Origin: Candidatus Heimdallarchaeota archaeon AB_125
GTDB taxonomy: Archaea; Asgardarchaeota; Heimdallarchaeia; Heimdallarchaeales; Heimdallarchaeaceae
Reading direction: 5' to 3'
Assembly: GCA_001940755.1 (NCBI GenBank)
Contig: MEHH01000085.1
Span: 1 to 9,315 of the forward strand
DNA: 9,315 nucleotides
Notes under the pieces: generated by a model
Database searches by the model: none
What the model saw: the letters and a program-made list of their open reading frames with translations, nothing else
Told to the model about the DNA's origin: nothing
Position numbers and translations under genes: made by a program
Shown: piece by piece, positions 7,077 through 9,315 of the stretch
How the letters are laid out: every line of letters starts with the position of its first letter
Position numbering within the stretch: position 1 is the first letter of the stretch

Positions 7077-7094
7077 TGTGTACCTCAGAAACAT
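7073..7094 (+). repeat. 22-bp identity to the intact RAM gene (7,523-7,544)
   Basis: Bases 7,073-7,094 equal 7,523-7,544 without mismatch, ending at different next bases (A at 7,095, T at 7,545). The last 18 bases occupy the position expected for a TnpB guide. The preceding ACGA is shared by both sites. Confidence 0.9.
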
Positions 7095-7175
7095 AAAGCA
7101 CATCTTTAGGTAGAGATGTGGAATAATAGAACTTTTTTCTACATACTGTACAATTAATATTTGAATAAGATACAT
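7077..7175 (-). pseudogene. Disrupted RAM gene, 5' half, frameshifted
   Basis: The minus-strand frame beside the element reads VSEVHIV, as in the intact copy. Upstream the match fades. An ATG at 7,175 opens M-Y-L-I-Q-I-L-I, comparable to M-A-S-A-Y-I-L-I of the intact protein, but it is 101 rather than 99 bases from the shared Val codon, so a net shift of two bases separates the two parts. This half therefore looks decayed, in contrast to the perfectly conserved 3' half. The homology before VSEV is weak and could be partly chance. Confidence 0.5.
7133..7138 (+). terminator. T6 run downstream of the TnpB element
   Basis: Six T on the plus strand lie 57 bases past the element end, in AT-rich DNA. 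It is a possible archaeal terminator for the tnpB/guide transcript, and would leave a guide longer than needed, to be trimmed. No hairpin precedes it. Confidence 0.3.
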
Positions 7176-7372
7176 AAAAACCTAATATAACAACATGTAG
7201 TTTTTAGGATTTTCAGATATTCCTCTTGAAGAAGCAACTACAAAAAGGATTAGTTTACTCTAATAAAAACCTACTGCATAACCTGAGAATTCGAGATACA
7301 AAACCTTCAGAAAATGAAGTTAGACAACAGAATCTAAATAGCAAAGAAAATGTATCCTAATTGAAGAATAAT

Positions 7373-7379
7373 AAAAAAA
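7373..7379 (-). terminator. T7 run after the intact RAM gene
   Basis: On the minus strand TTTTTTT lies 11-17 bases past the stop codon at 7,390. This is the form archaeal terminators commonly take. The 214 bases between 7,176 and 7,389 hold no gene or other feature that I can support. Confidence 0.4.
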
Positions 7380-7389
7380 TAGTGGAGTA

Positions 7390-7623
7390 TTATTGATCAA
7401 CGCAAATCATGGTCATTGTTGAGCGAACCTTCTCCAATACTCTAAGATTTTCTGTTACTATTTTCTTCAAACTATCTGTGTCCTCTGCTTCAATTTTTGC
7501 TATTAAATCATAGACTCCATATACGATGTGTACCTCAGAAACATTGGGCATTTCTTTTAGTTGGGACATAACGCTTGCTTCTTCTCCTATCTCACAATTT
7601 ATCAAAATATATGCTGATGCCAT
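7390..7623 (-). CDS. Free-standing Lrp/AsnC ligand-binding (RAM) domain protein
   Basis: This 77-residue protein has the RAM / AsnC_trans_reg pattern: AYILINCEIG (strand 1), a helix to MPNVSEVHIVYGVYDLIAKIEA (strands 2-3 with the characteristic G-x-Y-D-L), a second helix and VRSTMTMICVD (strand 4). It lacks the helix-turn-helix of full Lrp regulators. Stand-alone versions, common in archaea, form multimers, bind small molecules such as amino acids, and may partner with full-length Lrp proteins; the ligand here is unknown. ATG 7,623 gives the usual length. It is the intact paralogue of the gene broken at 4,827-7,175: the last 44 residues are identical although the DNA differs. It is transcribed divergently from the alkyltransferase gene across a shared AT-rich region. 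Confidence 0.9.
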   Translation of the reverse strand: MASAYILINCEIGEEASVMSQLKEMPNVSEVHIVYGVYDLIAKIEAEDTDSLKKIVTENLRVLEKVRSTMTMICVDQ

Positions 7624-7658
7624 CTTTTATTTCACTAAGAAGTAGTTTTATCGCATAG

Positions 7659-7670
7659 TTTAATAAATTT
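7659..7670. promoter_or_regulatory. AT-rich TATA-like element between divergent RAM and ogt genes
   Basis: TTTAATAAATTT lies about 37 bases before the TTG start at 7,702 and about 42 bases before ATG 7,623 on the other strand. Its near symmetry could serve both directions, with leaders of roughly 10-15 bases. No Shine-Dalgarno is visible for the plus-strand gene. Confidence 0.45.
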
Positions 7671-7701
7671 TCCCTCTAACTAATAGATATAGGTAGTTTA
7701 T

Positions 7702-8163
7702 TTGGAAGAGTTCTATATAGCCAATTATAACTCCCCTATTGGGAATTTAGTAGTAATTAGTAATCAACAAAGCATTTTAGAGTGTAATTTTCAGAATAAG
7801 AAGAAACAATCAAAAGAAATTCCTAGGATTTTAGAGAGAGCATTGAAACAACTTGATGAATATTTCAAAGGAGAAAGAAGGAAGTTTGATCTAGATTTAT
7901 CTCCTTCAGGAACTGAGTTTCAAGAAGAAGTGTGGAAGCAACTAATTGAAATTCCATTTGGGAGTACTATATCATATAGAGAACTTGCTGTGAATGTTGG
8001 TAATAAGAGAGCAGTTAGAGCAGTTGGGAATGCTAATGGAAAAAATCCTATTAGCATAATTATTCCTTGTCATAGAGTAATTGGAAGTGATGGGAAGTTA
8101 GTTGGTTATGGTGGAGGTATAGAAAAAAAGAAGTGGTTACTAGATTTTGAACAAAATCAGTAA
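7702..8163 (+). CDS. ogt: Methylated-DNA--[protein]-cysteine S-methyltransferase
   Basis: This is a suicide DNA-repair protein that transfers the alkyl group from O6-alkylguanine (and O4-alkylthymine) to its own cysteine. The active-site block IIPCHRVIGSDGKLVGYGGG carries acceptor C123. SYRELA (Y92) and RAVRAVGNAN (R106, arginine finger of the DNA-binding helix) precede it, with N115-P116 before the active site. EFQEEVWKQLIEIPFG is the classic helix-turn-helix entry. The N-terminal domain (1-65) is short and lacks conserved chemistry, as is normal. At 153 residues the length is typical. The start is TTG 7,702: an in-frame TAG sits at 7,690-7,692 and there is no ATG or GTG in between. The 3' end lies 4 bases from the end of the converging hydrolase gene. 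Ogt-type rather than Ada-type, because no extra domain is fused. Confidence 0.95.
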   Translation: MEEFYIANYNSPIGNLVVISNQQSILECNFQNKKKQSKEIPRILERALKQLDEYFKGERRKFDLDLSPSGTEFQEEVWKQLIEIPFGSTISYRELAVNVGNKRAVRAVGNANGKNPISIIIPCHRVIGSDGKLVGYGGGIEKKKWLLDFEQNQ

Positions 8164-8167
8164 TTTT

Positions 8168-9070
8168 CTATGCAGTTAGCAACGTATTAATAATTTCTTC
8201 AAAATTATTGAACAGTATTGAAGAATGCCCTTCTTCTGGATAATATTTTGAAACACAATGATGAATCTCTTCTGCTACAGCTTTACCAATACCTACAGGT
8301 GCAAGATTGTCCAGTTCTCCATGCCAAAGGAAGTATTTGACTTTATCAGGAATGTCTTTCAGTTCAAATCCCCAGTGCTTTGTGTAAAGTGAGACATCTT
8401 TTGTAGAACCTTTGGTTCCCTGAATGAAAGCTTCTTGCATTTGTTTCCAAATAGCATCAAACACCCCAGGATGCTCTAATCTCTTACGTTCAGGTTCTGG
8501 AGCATTTTTCAAATTAACTGCCAAGAATTTTTCTTTTGCTTTATCTTGGTTTTTTGATTTTAATGGTTTAGCAAGTGCAGCATTTATGAATATCCTTAGT
8601 AGCCAAGGTGCTGTTTTACCTAAAGTTAGCATAAAGCCTTCAGGACCAGACATGTGCTTCTTTGTGATATAAAGAGGACCCAAACCTGACACAATCCCAA
8701 CAGAATTTAGTCGATCAGGAATTTTAAATGCGCAAGCATGAGCATATGGAGCACCACCTGATAAACCCAAAACAGAGAATTTCTTGATGTCTAAGAAATC
8801 TGCTAATTCAACCACATCATCTGCTATATCAAGTAAAGTTCTTTTCTTTTTAAAATCAGATAAGCCAATTCCAGGTCTATCTATAGAGATTAATCTATAT
8901 CCTGAAATTGTAATAAATGAAGTAACTTCCAATAATTCCAATCTAGAACTTGGCCATCCATGTAAATAAAACACAGTTTCATCTTTTGAGGTTCCTCTTT
9001 CTATATAGCCCAATTTCCTTCCATCAGATAATGTCATTGTTTTACCTAAATTTTCACTATCAGTTTTCAT
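8168..9070 (-). CDS. Alpha/beta hydrolase (300 aa)
   Basis: This is a full-length alpha/beta-hydrolase fold enzyme. The oxyanion motif is YLHGWPSSR (H37-G38). DRPGIGLSD follows, then the nucleophile elbow GLSGG with S104, the acid D254 in HGELDNLAP and the base H282 in PEEGHSS. Residues about 130-235 form a cap region, which usually sets substrate choice. There is no signal peptide, so it is probably cytosolic. The family includes esterases, epoxide hydrolases and C-C bond hydrolases; Ser rather than Asp as nucleophile argues against epoxide hydrolase, but the substrate cannot be named. ATG 9,070 lies about 25 bases from the centre of a TTTATAAA box, implying a leaderless mRNA. It converges on the alkyltransferase gene with a 4-base gap. 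Confidence 0.9.
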   Translation of the reverse strand: MKTDSENLGKTMTLSDGRKLGYIERGTSKDETVFYLHGWPSSRLELLEVTSFITISGYRLISIDRPGIGLSDFKKKRTLLDIADDVVELADFLDIKKFSVLGLSGGAPYAHACAFKIPDRLNSVGIVSGLGPLYITKKHMSGPEGFMLTLGKTAPWLLRIFINAALAKPLKSKNQDKAKEKFLAVNLKNAPEPERKRLEHPGVFDAIWKQMQEAFIQGTKGSTKDVSLYTKHWGFELKDIPDKVKYFLWHGELDNLAPVGIGKAVAEEIHHCVSKYYPEEGHSSILFNNFEEIINTLLTA

Positions 9071-9091
9071 TAAAGATTCTTCTCACAGTGA

Positions 9092-9099
9092 TTTATAAA
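9092..9099 (-). promoter_or_regulatory. TATA box TTTATAAA of the alpha/beta hydrolase
   Basis: It is a perfect palindromic archaeal TATA element centred about 25 bases before ATG 9,070. The start site would fall at or next to the start codon, so the transcript is probably leaderless. It is one of the best archaeal signatures in the window. Confidence 0.7.
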
Positions 9100-9105
9100 A
9101 CCTTT

Positions 9106-9114
9106 TTTGTACAA
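9106..9114 (+). repeat. 9-bp direct repeat TTTGTACAA, left copy
   Basis: It is identical to 9,306-9,314. The two copies bracket a 191-base segment containing a promoter-like box and several hairpins. This may mark the ends of a small inserted element. Confidence 0.5.
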
Positions 9115-9122
9115 TTTTTGTG

Positions 9123-9130
9123 TTTAAATA
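9123..9130 (+). promoter_or_regulatory. TATA box TTTAAATA ahead of the structured segment
   Basis: The same octamer precedes the TnpB-type gene. Transcription would start about 25 bases on, near 9,153, exactly where GC-richer, hairpin-dense sequence begins. Confidence 0.5.
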
Positions 9131-9149
9131 GTATAGTGTAGAATGAATT

Positions 9150-9297
9150 CTGAAGGACTGTAGCAGTACCACAATTAGTGATGGTATTCGGAGCTACCTC
9201 CTTAACACAACCAAAAGCGATCCGAAAGCCTTACCCAAACGTAAGGTGAACGGGGTAGGAGGGGATGTGGCGTCCCCATGATGTGCTCTCAGCACTT
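9150..9297 (+). ncRNA. Putative structured RNA, possibly a TnpB-type right-end/guide scaffold
   Basis: Consecutive hairpins can be read: TACCA (9,167-9,171) with TGGTA (9,182-9,186); TTCGGA (9,187-9,192) with TCCGAA (9,221-9,226); CCTTAC (9,229-9,234) with GTAAGG (9,241-9,246); GGGGA (9,261-9,265) with TCCCC (9,273-9,277); GTGCT (9,283-9,287) with AGCAC (9,291-9,295). The segment is clearly richer in G+C than its flanks, as structural RNAs often are in AT-rich archaea. A 44-codon open frame (9,147-9,281, ending SDPKALPKRKVNGVGGDVASP-like) has no start codon and resembles the low-complexity tails of TnpB proteins, whose ends overlap guide RNAs. It does not match RNase P RNA, SRP RNA or tRNA as I know them. 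The window ends before its context is clear. Confidence 0.45.
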
Positions 9298-9305
9298 CTA
9301 AAGAA

Positions 9306-9314
9306 TTTGTACAA
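9306..9314 (+). repeat. 9-bp direct repeat TTTGTACAA, right copy
   Basis: It matches 9,106-9,114 and, with the next base, forms the palindrome TTTGTACAAA at the window end. It could be a target-site or end repeat of the small segment between the copies. Confidence 0.45.
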
Positions 9315-9315
9315 A

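Larger units (their letters stand above)
6996..7094 (+). ncRNA. Putative omega/reRNA scaffold plus guide at element right end
   Basis: ATGCACGT (6,996-7,003) pairs perfectly with ACGTGCAT (7,063-7,070). Inside lies a second hairpin, GGTTAAGC (7,025-7,032) with GCTTAACC (7,045-7,052), capped by GCC-TTCT-GGC (7,033-7,042) with an AA bulge. In TnpB systems the guide RNA overlaps the end of tnpB, and its guide is the host DNA just past the right end, here from 7,077. The true 5' end is unknown and probably lies further inside the coding region. The pairing is seen directly; the role is inferred from TnpB biology. Confidence 0.6.

Noticed and set aside
7020..7094. CRISPR repeat or array near the TnpB-type gene
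   Set aside because: Only one copy of each hairpin is present and there is no regular repeat-spacer spacing anywhere in the window; the structure is a single element end.
4827..7623. The two RAM copies as an assembly or tandem duplication artefact
   Set aside because: About two dozen silent differences in the shared 135 bases show the copies are old paralogues, not duplicated reads.
8424..8969. Plus-strand open frames over the alpha/beta hydrolase gene
   Set aside because: They are shadows of the minus-strand enzyme, whose catalytic triad is complete.
9283..9295. GTGCT-CTC-AGCAC hairpin as an intrinsic terminator
   Set aside because: No run of T follows; it fits better as one stem of the structured segment.

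Overview
The window looks like an AT-rich archaeal segment joined at its left edge to about 1.2 kb of different, more GC-rich DNA with bacterial features. The archaeal assignment of the main part (about 1,200 onward) rests on promoter style and gene content. TTTATAAA or TTTAAATA boxes lie about 25-30 nt before start codons, which implies leaderless or nearly leaderless transcripts. There is a TTG start with no Shine-Dalgarno site, T-run style terminators, and free-standing Lrp/AsnC ligand-binding (RAM) domain proteins of a kind common in Nitrososphaeria and Asgard-type archaea. I cannot name the genus from sequence alone.

Layout. Positions 1-1,196 hold the end of a nitrilase-family gene, a D-aminopeptidase (DppA-type) pseudogene with a large internal deletion and a stop, and the first ~80 residues of a beta-lactamase-like serine hydrolase. 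The last two have strong bacterial Shine-Dalgarno sites and signal peptides. Near 1,190 the base composition drops sharply and a 1,166-residue HEAT-repeat protein begins (1,275-4,775). Positions 4,827-7,175 hold a small RAM-domain gene (minus strand) split by a TnpB-type element (about 4,964-7,076). Positions 7,390-7,623 carry an intact paralogue of the broken gene, divergent from an O6-alkylguanine-DNA alkyltransferase gene (7,702-8,163). That gene converges on an alpha/beta hydrolase (8,168-9,070, minus). The final ~190 bases are a GC-richer, hairpin-dense segment with its own TATA box, probably a structured RNA or a non-autonomous element.

The most interesting part is the TnpB-type element and its target. 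The protein is large (645 residues), and its RuvC-III aspartate appears replaced by histidine (H616), although RuvC-I D432 and RuvC-II E531 are present. Its 3' end overlaps a nested-hairpin region that looks like a guide-RNA (omega/reRNA) scaffold. The flank where the guide would begin is part of a 22-bp perfect match to the intact RAM paralogue ~450 bp away, although the adjoining parts of the two paralogues differ at about two dozen silent positions. This is compatible with a degenerate homing element. It is also compatible, more speculatively, with a nuclease-impaired RNA-guided protein that can recognise the surviving RAM gene.

The remaining genes (HEAT protein, alkyltransferase, hydrolase) form no obvious pathway. 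Each appears to have its own promoter, and apart from the RAM/alkyltransferase pair, which shares an upstream region, none looks co-transcribed.
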